NCBI GenBank assembly: GCA_032622095.1
Contig: CP136068.1
Location: 58,364,025-58,428,024 of the forward strand
Direction: 5' to 3'
DNA length: 64,000 bases
Source: Siphonodentalium dalli
Taxonomy: Eukaryota > Mollusca > Scaphopoda > Gadilida > Siphonodentaliidae
This document shows positions 45,110 through 56,121 of this stretch, piece by piece. The notes under the pieces were generated by a model that saw only the letters and a program-made list of their open reading frames with translations, made no database searches and had not been told where the DNA came from. Numbering within the stretch: position 1 is the first letter of the stretch; every line of letters begins with the position of its first letter. A program made the position numbers and the translations under genes.

Positions 45110-45110
45110 C
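45081..45110 (+). repeat. C30 homopolymer
   Basis: Thirty consecutive C just after the AATAAA; length uncertain. Confidence 0.95.
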
Positions 45111-45845
45111 AGAAGGAGATATAGAATATTTCACTTTCACACTAGCTTGCGCATGCAACTGATTCACTTGCATTACCAATGTGCTACCGGAATATTTCAA
45201 AGCACTCACGAATCAGTAGAGTTATTCTTTACTGTTAGCATTATGGTTATAATAAAAATTTATTTTATGTTGAAATATTGGATACAATGATGGGGGAAAT
45301 AAACAGAAGAATACGGGAACTATATTTCTGGCAGGCCTTATCATTCCCCCAAATTCAAGCCGTTTACCGGTGTCCCCAAATTACGACAAAGTCCCCAAAA
45401 TAAGAGTTTGTTTTATTGTTTTATCGATGTTTTTGACAGACTAAACGGAAATCAAAATCGGAACATTGTAAAACGCGGAATGCGAGTTCTAATTTAATAG
45501 TGAATTACCCCCCTTTGAAATTATCACACTCTTCTGTCTGGGAAAGATACGAATGTTTCAGCTTGGTTAGCGATGATTTTAGAATCAAAATATTGAAAAT
45601 AATCATGAGTTCGGGAGGGAGGCCTCGAACAAGTGGCAAGTCTCACAATAAAACGAGCGGTTACATACTCTTCCAAACGCAAACGAAAAGAGGAAGACAG
45701 TCAAACTGCGCCCATATTTAAACATCCTTCTTTACAAACATTGCCGCTGGCAAACTGACAAAATGAAGGAAACTGAAAGTGAAAATTTCACTGAAACTGT
45801 GTTCAATAATGGGGTTATTTAGCAAATTAGTGTTTGGTTAATAAC
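45111..45845. other. No gene recognised
   Basis: The phrase GGTGTCCCCAAATTA near 45379 recurs near 46349, suggesting an undefined repeat. Nothing else seen. Confidence 0.4.
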
Positions 45846-46127
45846 CATCATCCCAAAATCCATATATATTATTAAATACATGATTTCATCATCAACTTCA
45901 TTCTTGATAAGTTGATTAGATTTAATTTTTAATCAATTCATTTATTTATATTTTCATCAGTTTTTGACTTTGTCACAATATACATAAGTTAGCACTTAAG
46001 TTCACATAATTTTGAACACATTCAACAACAAGAATTAGATACTAAAATTATATTTATTAAATAATTGACTTAATAATATATTAGAATTATGCACAAGAAT
46101 AAAGTCAAAAAGTGTTTTGGGATGATG
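45846..46127. mobile_element. AT-rich MITE candidate (CATCATCCC termini)
   Basis: 13-bp terminal inverted repeats CATCATCCCAAAA bound 282 bp of very AT-rich sequence. An internal TTTTTGACTTTG near 45960 is inverted as AAAGTCAAAAAG near the right end. No target duplication and no protein. Confidence 0.6.
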
Positions 46128-46785
46128 AGTTTGATATCCAATTCTGTAAATGGTACTGTATGAAACAATTTTCTGGATGTGACCTTGTATATTGCTCTGA
46201 AATGGACTAGAAATGAAAGATTACAGTATAAAATCTTCAATACAATTAGGTTGAAATAGATACTTATTAATGTCTGAGAAGCCAGGAAATGGCGTTTCGT
46301 GGTCTTGAAATCTCAAATTTTCGCAAACCATGGTCCGGCAGGTTTGATCGGTGTCCCCAAATTAGACTAATGGAAAGGCCTGTTTCTGGTGAAGTGAACA
46401 TGCACGCAGCTGTTGGCTTTGATACATCGATTGAAGGCAACTGACAACATTTATCATTGTAATTGGCGATTTTCTTTGGAAACACATATAATAAACAGAA
46501 TATCTATTGTGTTGAGTGGATATCGAAAAGAAAACTATGTCATTTGTGAACGAGACAAATGTTTATTTTCGCCTCGCAGCAAGCCGCTCGTGAAAAAAAA
46601 TATTTGTCTCACTCAATCATGACATAATTTTCGGTATCAACTCAAAAACACAATGTATCATCTATGTATTATCATCTGTTATTTTAAAGCCCTGTGGCAT
46701 TAATTCATAGTTTTTCGTGAGTTTATTCTGATCATAAAATGACAAACCAGGGCCCTGTGTTCGAACATTATATTATTGTTACAAT
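46128..46785. other. No gene recognised
   Basis: Short open frames only; the GGTGTCCCCAAATTA phrase occurs near 46349. Confidence 0.4.
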
Positions 46786-46983
46786 TTGGATATAGAATCG
46801 CCATTCAATTTGATCCGATTCAATGCATCAAGTGTGCGGCCAATTGGCCACTGCACAACAAAAGAATGGCCAACGATGCCTGCATTTACAAATTCTGACC
46901 TGTATGTGAGTCTTCTGAAGAGTGTACTTGGCGATGTAAATGCGGCACTTGTGCGTGAACATGCGAAGTTATATCCTCAATAA
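46786..46983 (+). CDS. Unassigned 65-codon open frame
   Basis: The composition looks protein-like: MPAFTNSDLYVSLLKSVLGD, then VNAALVREHAKLYPQ with a stop. There is an amphipathic helix-like C-terminus but no motif I recognise. No splice acceptor is obvious upstream. It could be a terminal exon or a chance frame. Confidence 0.2.
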   Translation: MDIESPFNLIRFNASSVRPIGHCTTKEWPTMPAFTNSDLYVSLLKSVLGDVNAALVREHAKLYPQ

Positions 46984-49419
46984 TTTGAATAAATTATCAG
47001 ATATTCAAGAACAATTGATTTAAGAGATTATTTCATTGAGATTCAGTCTCTTTGAAAAGCCGGGCAAAAGTCCTCTCAGATTTACTTCTCTCGATCTGTG
47101 ATAGAGTTTTCTTTTCTAGGACGATGCAGCTTTCCCAAGATGATGAAATAAATTGTTTACAAATATGGAGTGCATGCCTGACATAGTAAACGTTTGTGAG
47201 ATTCATAGTATTTGGTAGTAGTTATAAAAACACCAAGATGTGAAAGAATAATCAGTGATAAATATTGTTGACTGATAAAAACTTGTAGATGATGTCTACA
47301 GTAATGCCCTAAGTAATCGACTCCTTAACCACAGCAGAATTATGGGTAACTTTTCAGGATTTAGTCGGAAATATGGCTTGTTGCCATTCATAGAAAAGCT
47401 CTCGGGAGGGCAGTACTGTACTTGATTGCGATGAGTATAATGAATTATGAATGTTGCCTGTATTTCATAAAACTTGATGTGTTTTGTTTGTGTGGGCAAA
47501 TTGTCAACACGTCATTGACCTCCGATCTCACATTTAAATATAACCAACATGATGCAGTGTTTTCAATTGTTATCGGCTTTTTATAGAGATTGAATTCCGT
47601 CTGTTACATCACAGACAAATTAAATCTCTCATGTTCTAAGCCATAACCAATAATATAGAGGGCATCCCATCAATACAGAAATGAAAACTGAACGAAAGAT
47701 ATAGAGATGTAAATATGGTAAAATCTTAGTCCGCTTTTCAAAGAGTCTGACTGAGATCTTGTTGTCTCGTGTAAATAGGGGTCTCTTTTAATAATTGTAT
47801 TACCAGACAAATCTGAATGTGCACACTGGATGCTCAATATATATACTCCAACCACCCCCAATATTATTGAAATAATACCTAGTAGATGAAAATTCAAATG
47901 ACGTCACGGCTACATTTATAATGCAAAAGATGGAGCACTGATGCAGAATTACCAGATGAGTTATGAATAAACAATACTGGCAGTTTAAAATAGAATTACA
48001 ATTCACAAAGTTCTTTTTTTTGTTTTATATGTTTTGAAGTTCGATTTATGTGTTATAAGAATACTCAAATGAGCCATGTGCATATAAACAATTATTATCT
48101 CTCATTTTGTCTGGGTCTAAAATGATCATTGGACTACAACTTGTGATATCATCTCCAACCTCATCATACATCATTCATTGTCCATTTACATAATTTGTTC
48201 TTTTGATGTCCGATGCCTTAATGCAATTCAACATATTTGTGTAATAATTTATCATTTCATGTCATTTTTTATCACCTGCTTCCTCTTGCAGATGTTCATG
48301 CATTGACTAAACAGTTGACAATATGCAAATATTGAATTTTGAGTTAGTAATTAAGTAGAAATCAAGATTTGCTTTTGTTTTCACTCTCACTGTTAAAGGA
48401 CAATTGTATTTTACTATTTTAAGAATCGTCAGTGTCTGTAAAAGGCTAAATTATTATGTCCCCGACCGCCAAAGATTGCTCGGGTTATATAGTCGCAGGC
48501 TCCATCCATCTATCTTTTCACTTTCCCGAGGATATACTTGTAAGGTGAAAAAGTAAAAATGGGAATACCAGTTGGACTTGTGAGGTGACATCCGGTGACC
48601 ATGTATGTTGAAACGCATCTAAATTACATATTATGGACTTCATTGTGTACGTGAAACTGATAAGTTAATATCCAGGTGCTATGCCAACTGGAGGAATTTA
48701 GCATTCTACTAACATGGCCGAAATATCAAGCAAATCGACCGTAACGCTCCATAGAAAACATCGTCTGAACTACGCCCATTTGTAAATATTTACTTATCAA
48801 TTCGGGATGCATCTATCGGCGACAAAGTTCGACCAATCGGCCGAGCGATTCATTTTTTCTCTTTAGCCTAAACATGCCAAAGTGCGGATTTCAGGTTTTT
48901 TCGTCTGCTGGTTCTCGAACGCTTTTCGCCTCCAGAGGCGGAAATGTCAGATATTGACTCCCCCGGCGGCGGGTTATCGGTGCCCCGCTTTTCGCCTGCG
49001 GAGTCAATGAATTTAATTAATATATAAGAATGACTGTGTGTGTAGTCAATTTTGATATAATATTTATAAAAATAACTACTTTGAGCAAGATTATTCTCCA
49101 TTTCTATTTGATCACCCTACCGGAGTGTTTCACATCAGTTTACAACTGTGATTCTAATTCTCATCAGATTTTACGTAATTGATTGCGTGATTCAGTCCCT
49201 CCCATCCTCCGAGGTCTCATTCAGTCCTCTTTCTCTACTCTGTTCGGGTATGGTCTTCAATCCCTGGATTCTGATCAGGGGTTCCGCTAGTATCATCCCA
49301 AAACACCAGATCATGCCCACCCGACTATTTCTCAGGGTCAAGTGAGCATTCTCCACCTTCTCGTATCAGTATCGCGTCAGGTTCTGCGGTCCTAGGGTCC
49401 ATCTGGACCAACAATCAAA
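46984..49419. other. Intergenic, little recognised
   Basis: Mostly AT-rich without coding blocks. A 105-bp repeat lies at 47728-47832. From about 48880 to 49420 the sequence is GC-richer and may hold decayed 5' parts of the DIRS-like element that follows. I cannot support a precise assignment. Confidence 0.4.
47728..47832 (+). repeat. 105-bp dispersed repeat, copy 2
   Basis: Matches 43980-44090 with small indels. Confidence 0.75.
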
Positions 49420-49546
49420 TAGACACCACAGTGGTGAGTTTTCTTCAATGTCTCCTGTGTTGCAACACTGGCAGTGTTCCGTCACACTATTTCACTTAAC
49501 ATTAGTTCAGGCCTGCAACTTTGAGGTGAACGACCTGGAGGTTATT
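49420..49546 (+). pseudogene. Second DIRS-like remnant, RNase H, left part
   Basis: Reads DTTVVSFLQC, then in another frame CSVTLFHLTLVQACNFEVND and LEVI. This resembles the RNase H stretch DNTTVVSYIQ...LT..L...C of DIRS elements from a lineage distinct from the one at 24985. The frame is interrupted at 49546 and resumes at 51291. Confidence 0.5.
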
Positions 49547-51016
49547 GTCCCCCGAAAAAATATTTCAGGGGACTATTAAAATAGCCGGTGTCCGTCCGTT
49601 CGTCTAGCCGTCGTGCATCCGGAAATGGTTTCCGGATGATAACTTTAGTTTCGGTTATTAGATCAAAAGCAAATTTCATAGGTGAGTTTATCTGACCAAA
49701 ATACAGGTCAAGTTCGAATATGGGTTTGCTCCGCCCATTTTTTTCGAGAATTATGGCCCTTTTTTAGTCGAGTTTTTCAAAAACTCGACTTATGGTTTGA
49801 CGAGGGACGGCGGGCGGGCAGACCTAAAGAATGTCTTATAACTTTGACATTTGTGAACGGATTCAAAAAAAAGTTGTATGTGAGTTGCTCCCAATGACTA
49901 TTTACTGCCTGTAGAAAATGTGTCACGTCCGAACTTTTTGACAAGAGTTATCCATCTTTGATGACTTTTTTTTTAGTTTTTCACCGTTAGCGCGATAACT
50001 CACGCAAATTTTAACCAATATCAACAATATTCGGTATATGAGACTCTTGCAACATTATCTCGGACAAGTTCGAAAACCAGGATTGTCCGAATATTTTTTC
50101 CGGAGTTATCGGTCTTAGTTTGTCTATTTTTAGCAATTTTATCACCGTTAGCGCGATAACTCGATGAAATATTAACCGATTTAAACAATATTTGGTATAT
50201 GAGTCTCTTGCAACAATATCTCGGACGAGTTCAAAAACCTGGTTTGTCCAAAAAATATTTCCGGAGGTCTATTGCAATAATATACCACCGTCCGACTTTT
50301 TTTCCCGGAGTTGTGCACCTTATTGGCAGAAGTTTGGTTCGACTGCCAAAAACTCGACAAAAAGCATACCCCTTGTTTACTTAGAATCTTGTAATTTGTT
50401 GGTTTCCGGATGATAACTTCAGTTTGTGTGATCATATCTGAACCAAATTTGGTATGTGAGTTTATCAGCCCTATGTACAGGTCAAGTACGAATATGGGTA
50501 TGCTCTGCACATTTTTGCGAGAGTTGTGGCCCTTATTCGACTTGTTTTACTTAGAAAATTTCTCACTTTTTCGGTTTCCGGATGATATCTCAAGTTTGGA
50601 TCCTTTAATTGCAAATACCGTTTTTATCAGTCATATCAAGATACAGGTTGAGTTCTAATTTGAGTTTGATCCGATGATTTTTCCTAGAGTTATGGACTTT
50701 TTTCGACTTAGAAAATTCAATTATTCTTCTGTTTCCCGATGATAACTCAAGTTTGGACTGTTCAATTGAAAATTCCATTTTTTTGTGAGTCATTGATATC
50801 AAAATACAGGTCAAGTTCGAATTTGAGTTTGATCCAATGATTTTTTTCAGAGTTATGGGCTTTTCGACTTTTTTAAGATTTGGTTATTTGTATGTATGTC
50901 AGTAATGAGACAAATTACAATGCACAAGTGTCTTATCCATATAGTATACTTCTACAAAGACTCCGCTCCAAATGAAGCCACCGGTTTGGGGGACACTGTG
51001 GCCGAGCGGCCTTTTA
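49547..51016 (+). mobile_element. Pearl-like family E element, copy 2, hosting a family D element
   Basis: Starts GTCCCCCGAAAAAATATTTC, AGGGGAC, TATTAAAATAGCCGGTGTC; ends GGTTTGGGGGACACTG, hairpin GCCGAGCGGC, CTTTTAT. The core monomers match those at 35093 closely. A family D element interrupts one monomer at 49766-50377. The whole unit sits inside a DIRS-like RNase H gene, apparently together with the adjoining 274 bp. Confidence 0.8.
49766..50377 (+). mobile_element. Pearl-like family D element, copy 3, nested in family E
   Basis: Starts AGTCGAGTTTTTCAAAAACT, ends AACTCGACAAAAAGCATACC, CCTTGTT. It has only about two and a half monomers and looks like a deletion derivative. Removing it gives GGCCCTTTTTTT followed by ACTTAGAATCTTG, which is exactly the sequence at the corresponding place in the other family E copy (near 35480-35503). 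Confidence 0.88.
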
Positions 51017-51290
51017 TCTAAAATGAAAATGCCGCAATTGAAAAACAGCTCATGCCCAAGTTTTATGTCGGTTTCGCGATAACTGATTCTCACCTTAATT
51101 TGAGACATTCAAACTTATTACGGTATTTCAATGAGTTGCCGGATGCCCATATGTGGTTAATAATACCAGTTGTCATGATTATAACAGTTTGTGTAACTCT
51201 TCTGCTAACCTATGGTATGGGTTACCTAAGCACACACCAGTCGAATGATAAATAGGTTCCACATAAATTTTGAAACCATGCAGGCCTGTT
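51017..51290 (+). CDS. Passenger segment with transmembrane-peptide frame between element E and DIRS
   Basis: A frame with ENAAIEKQLMPKFYVGFAI, TDSHLNLRHSNLLRYFNELP, DAHMWLIIPVVMIITVCVTL, LLTYGMGYLSTHQSNDK and a stop at 51253-51255 encodes one strong transmembrane helix. I do not recognise the protein. The segment lies between the family E 3' terminus and the resumption of the DIRS frame. It ends GCAGGCCTGTT, a small palindrome plus TT that resembles the hairpin-CTTGTT ends of these elements. It may be host sequence carried along by read-through, perhaps part of an exon. Confidence 0.35.
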
Positions 51291-51640
51291 AGTTACATCA
51301 CAGGTAGCCAGAATGTTCAGGCAGATCCATTAGCTGTATCGGTTAATCTCCTTGGTTGACCATACAATTCAATTTCCAGTTACTTGGCTTTGTGTACTGA
51401 GGTGGACACTCTATTTGTCTTGGTCACATCTCTGTGTGTATGCTTTTCCTTCAATGGCCATTATTCCCAGTGTCCTGGCCATAATTTGCACAACTCCCTG
51501 TAATATGTTCTCATGGTGTATCCCTGGTGCCCCATTGGTCTGTGACCAACAGGCTTCTCCTATTTCCCCTGGGTCTCCGTGCCGGGCTCAAAATACATCT
51601 AATTTTGCGAGCATCAAATGCTGAATCAAGTTAGTCATAA
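51291..51640 (+). pseudogene. Second DIRS-like remnant, RNase H, right part
   Basis: Starts SYITGSQNVQADPLAVSVN, the HIPGSQNVQAD-type box, and after a frameshift gives WSHLCVYAFPSMAIIPSVL and TTPCNM. This matches the YAFPP..LIP.VL.KI block of DIRS RNase H. If 49547-51290 is taken out, EVI joins SYITG in frame. Beyond 51520 the similarity fades. Confidence 0.55.
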
Positions 51641-51739
51641 AGCACTAAAAATTGAAACGTTTTGCGAGAATCATTACGGAAATCAATTTGGTGATTCTGG
51701 GGGTGGGGAGAGTAATAACAGTGTTTTCTCATAGGATTG

Positions 51740-52075
51740 ATATGGTCCCCTCTTTCGTGTCTTGTGTGCCTGTCGACATCTTCTAGAGGTCGTTCCAGTG
51801 CTGATTCATCCTCAGAATTGGCATGGGGGATTTGGGGGAGTAGGTCTCTTTATCCTATTGGGGCCAATAATGAATGAGTTATCTCCCTGGCCTATGACCA
51901 ATATTTATCCTGGACACCTTCACTCTGTGAACATTAAGGCACATGAAGTACATGCTGTTTCCTTTTCAGAGGCTCAGTTGCTTTTGGAGTTATCTGAGCT
52001 ACTGCATATGGGACACATGGGTCTATTTTTGCACATGTCTACCAAGAAAACTTTTAGTTAGAGGATGCAAATCTT
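51740..52075 (+). pseudogene. Possible further DIRS RNase H remnant
   Basis: VPVLIHPQNWHGGFGGVG and GHLHSVNIKAHEVHAVSF look like the start of the RNase H domain (TDAS..GWGG ... HSVNIKELEAV). Because this start follows the C-terminal part at 51291-51510, it would be a separate fragment. Weak evidence. Confidence 0.3.
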
Positions 52076-52179
52076 TTCCGCTTCAGCCAGCTTCAGCAGT
52101 TGGGTTTCATAGGCCTAGTCTGATTATCTGCCTCGTGGCCTCCTCCTATTCAAGAATTCTAATTATAACCATTAGTTCA

Positions 52180-52264
52180 TTCAGTGTCCAAGATATCTTT
52201 GACGGAGATATAATATTTTTTTACCCAAAATATGTATCTCCTGATAAGTATCTTGGACACTGAA
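52180..52264. repeat. 85-bp inverted repeat (possible DIRS terminal region)
   Basis: TTCAGTGTCCAAGATA at the left is inverted as TATCTTGGACACTGAA at the right. Imperfect complementarity continues inward (GGAGATA facing TATCTCC) to a small centre. DIRS elements end in inverted repeats, and this follows DIRS-like coding remnants, so it may be a terminal structure. A free-standing hairpin is the alternative. Confidence 0.7.
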
Positions 52265-52658
52265 CTCACAGGGACCGCCCTGATAGGATCAACATTCCCG
52301 CCCCGCGCACTCGGTCAAACGCATCGAACGCACAGAGGGGAGAAATTAAAAAGACCGCAGACTTACTTGACATTGCTTTTATAATGAAAGGACTGTCACA
52401 TATACCAGTACATATATAAAGTTGCTTGGGGTGGGCTAAATTTTTTTAATTTTAATTTACTATCATGCAGCTTAATTAAAACCACCACATCGGGGATACT
52501 AGATGATACAGGACGAAAAGGCAAAAAAAAGGACAGAGGTAAAATACAAAATTGTCACTCTGAAACAGCTTATATAACACTGGTGGATTGGTTTAAGCAA
52601 TTTGTATTTCTTCCCAAAATTAGATATAATTGTGAAACATGACACTGTTATCATTTTT
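52265..52658. other. No gene recognised
   Basis: Begins with a GC-rich stretch (CCGCCCCGCGCACTCGG) and becomes AT-rich. No domain or repeat landmark was found. Confidence 0.4.
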
Positions 52659-54490
52659 ATGTGTACCCATACCATGTATGGTACACATAATGCCGACGTC
52701 CGGATCAACCATCCGTCGTTCGTCCATCCGTCTGTCCGTCCGTCCGTCTGTCCGTAGACACTTGCTATCCGATTCGATTACTTGAGTAGTTTTTATCGGA
52801 TCATGTTCAAATTTTATGTGCATGTTTATGATGACACACCCCTCACCTGTATAGTTTTTGGTATCGATCGGTTGATCGGTTTAGAAATGATTAACACTTT
52901 CCATCCATACCTGGCCATATTCTATCTGATGCCATAACTCATGTATTTTTTTACCCATTGTGTTCATATTTTATATGCAGGTTTATGATGACACATGGCT
53001 CACCTGTATAGTTTTTGGTATTGATTGGTTGATCGGTTTAGAAAATAATTAACCCTGCTCACAAATGCTATCTGATGTATCGAAGTCAAACAATTTTCTT
53101 CTGATCTGCCTCATATTTCTTACCTAGGTCTTTCTTAGCACGTTCTTCATCTGTATGGATTTTGGTATTGTTTAGTTAACCCTTTCCACTCTTGTTTTTA
53201 AATAGAATTCATCCAAGCCAGGATGACTCAAACATTTTTCATCTGATCGACACCAATTTTGGTATATGAATTTCTGACCCCTAAATACAGATCAAGTGCG
53301 AATATGGGTTTGATCCTGTATATATTAACAGAGTTATGGCCCTTTATAATTCATACCTCTTTTCCATGCACTATTAAATTTGAATAGAACAAGCACAACA
53401 CACACCTGTGTTATTGGAAGGAGATAATTTATTGCTTTGGACACAGTGACCTGATAGTTCCACTCCTGGCTGCAGATGTATAAACAATTGTCAAACTTTG
53501 ATTGATGTTAGACTCTTTATTCCAGTTCTGTTCTCTGTTGAAACCATGCAGTTCATGGCATTATTGTTTACAGAGACACTGTTATTATAACTTAGAAAAT
53601 AATTAATACAGCATTCCTTAGTTCCATCATATGATGTCATTGAAAATGATTAACCCTCTGCACACATCATATGGTCTTCTGATGTTTTTTATTTGATCAT
53701 TCTCCTATTCTATGTACATGTTGATGGTGATCCACTTTTAATTTGCATGGATTTGGGATTAAAATTAACCCATTCGATTGACTCATATTATCTGATAGAC
53801 ATATATTAAATTATCACTTTAACTTTGAGCCAGGTTCAGTCAGTGTTTCAAGAAATGACCAATTGAAATTCATCATTAGAGGATATGTCTTATTTTGAAA
53901 TTCCCTCAATTGCATTTGGGCTACAGGATAATATTAACAGTGCTGGGATTCTTGAGACTGACTTATTGTATGGGTTTCTAAATCCAATGACATGCTTTTT
54001 GTTGACTACTCTGTTTATCAGTTCATTAGTTTGGGTAAGATTAACCCCTTACTATCCAATTTGATAACTCAAATATTTCCATTGATTATGTTTATAGTTC
54101 TGGCACAGTTTATGATAACACACCTCTAACCTGCACAGTGAGGGTCATTTGGTTTATTTGCTTAAATATATTAACATCCTTCACCAATCCTGTTGACACA
54201 ATGTGATAGCTAAATATTTTTTGCATGATTACTCTATAAATAATCACATCTGTGATAATCATGACACATTCTTCACCTGTATAGATTTTGGTATCGATCG
54301 AATGGTTGTGATAATATTAACCTTAACTTTAATTATATTTAAACTGTTCACAAACATATCTTTCTAATGATCAACTTACAAGAAAATTAACATTTATATC
54401 CAATCATTAGCAATCATATTTTATATCCAGGTCTATACATCCCTCACTTCTATAGTTGATCAGGTATTGATTGTTTTTTAGTGGTGAAAT
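52659..54490 (+). mobile_element. Pearl-like family G element
   Basis: The 5' hairpin is nearly perfect: ATGTGTACCCATACC facing GTATGGTACACAT. It is followed by GTCCATCCGTCTGTCCGTCC. Diverged monomers of about 130-160 bp follow, with ATGATGACACACC, TCACCTGTATAGTTTTTGGT, ATCGATCGGTTGATCGG and GATTAACCC, fading by about 54.5 kb. No 3' terminus recognised. Confidence 0.65.
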
Positions 54491-54904
54491 ATTAATAGGT
54501 TGCTATGAATTTTTAATATGCAGCTGACACAAAATATAATAAACAAAAAAATAGCAATGATAATACAAAAAAACACACAATATGTAATGTCTCATGTTCC
54601 AATGTAATAAATAGATAAATTGAGTTGCTATGATGTTTATCTACCTAATTTCTTAACTATTTGATATTTAACAGCTATGGTGCTTCTCTCCGACTATGGA
54701 TTGAGCTTAATTAGCCTTATAACTCTATAAGACATACATGTATCTGTGTTGAAGTCACTAATAGGTTGAAATCAAAGCCACGTCTGTTAACATTGTGTTA
54801 ATGTGAGCAAGGTGCCCAATAAGTGTGTTTCACTTGTGAATTAATAGTAAGGTGTGAATTGTTTAAAGGATGGGGTAATTTAAGGATATATGAAAATAGC
54901 TCAT
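54491..54904. other. AT-rich, nothing recognised
   Basis: No repeat landmark or coding block. Confidence 0.45.
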
Positions 54905-54957
54905 CGCTGTCGCCAAGGTATGGGTTAAACATCTGCCGATCGTGATCGGCCTCTCGT
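54905..54957 (+). repeat. Dispersed repeat with palindromic terminus, copy 4
   Basis: GTCGCCAAGGTATGGGTTAA, ACATCTGCCGATCGTGATCG, GCCTCTCGT. The terminal palindrome GCCGATCGTGATCGGC is intact here apart from its centre. Confidence 0.65.
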
Positions 54958-54975
54958 ATGTATATATACTTGAAG

Positions 54976-56113
54976 TAGGCTTGCCACGATTATTCGATTA
55001 ATCGACTAACCTTCGGCAGGTGCGGTAGTCGACGGTTATTTACTTTCGTCGACTAATCGCCCGAGGGGGGGGGGGGCGGGGTGGGGGGGGGGTAAGGTTG
55101 TGTAACTTGTGTATCGATGTCATGCCTGGAAGTAACTGTTAACCGCGTATGCAGCACAATTCTGTTCCGGCGTCCTCTGCCTTTGATGTCGCCGCCGACA
55201 TTTGGCGGTCATCTTCAAAGAATTATGTGTGCGACATGTTCACACTACTAGTACGTGCCTGGTTGGCGGCATCCTTCAGTTTGTCTTTGATGTCTGCGCC
55301 GACTTTTCAGAGTCATCGCCGATGTGTGAGGGAATCTGATCAGCTATTGGTTGGAATATATGTCAGCGTGTTAGGCCATGGGCGGACCTGGGAAGGTTGC
55401 AAATAATTACCATTACATGTATTCTCGTTTGATGCTTCAAGAAAACAATCCGACGTTTGCGAGTTCTTTGACAAGGGGTTACGTATATATTATAAACTAT
55501 TAATTTGTTTCATTAATTCTTGCAGTTCTTTATTGAAAATGTCCAGGTTATACACGGCAGTAATTGTGACTGCATCCCCGTCACCCCAGGGTCCCCCACA
55601 AAAGCTCAAATACCTCCCACTGCCTACTAGTACCTATGTCCTCATTAACTGCATTGTAAGTGCACGCCTTTCGCCGCAATTTCACCGATTAATGTGAAGC
55701 ACGTGACCTGCCGAAATACGCAGCGGCGGCTTGGGAGTCGCGATCGAGATTAGCTTTACTTTGTGCAATTTTGCACAGTTATTGTCACGTCGTGCTCGTA
55801 TGCAGTTTGCTCTAACTTTCCCAGAAACATCGGCAATATTGGCACTTGGCAGTATTTAATAGTAAGGGCCTGTTAAAAACTACATCGGGACAAATGAGAC
55901 TATGAGGGCATGAGTATTCCTTGTTGTATATGCAATAAAACAGTGTAAACACGGAACATCGACAGTAATAACTGTCTTTAAAATGAATGTAAAGAAGTCA
56001 TCGTAATTTCGCATTTATCACTTGTTTACGCATATATTACCGATTAATCGACTAACCGTCGATTATAGCTGCCGATTAGTCGATTATGAAAACTCATAGT
56101 CGTGGCAACCCTA
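54976..56113. mobile_element. Third non-autonomous hAT-type element with 8-bp target duplication
   Basis: Termini are TAGGCTTGCCACGA and, inverted, TAGGGTTGCCACGA (13/14). Subterminal ATTAATCGACTAACC motifs occur in both orientations. It is flanked by a perfect 8-bp duplication, ACTTGAAG (54968-54975 and 56114-56121). The 1138-bp interior includes a G-rich tract at 55065-55092 and no transposase. A frame at 55149-55406 has no known domain. Confidence 0.9.
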
Positions 56114-56121
56114 ACTTGAAG

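Noticed and set aside
48868-49101. GC-richer block with a 77-codon minus-strand frame as a host exon
   Set aside because: Palindrome-rich GC sequence (GCGGAAATGTC, CCGGCGGCGGG) gives frames in several phases. I could not tie it to a domain, though it may be a decayed 5' part of the neighbouring DIRS-like element.
55149-55406. 85-codon frame inside the third hAT element as a possible transposase
   Set aside because: Far too short, and no zinc finger, catalytic or dimerisation block is recognisable.
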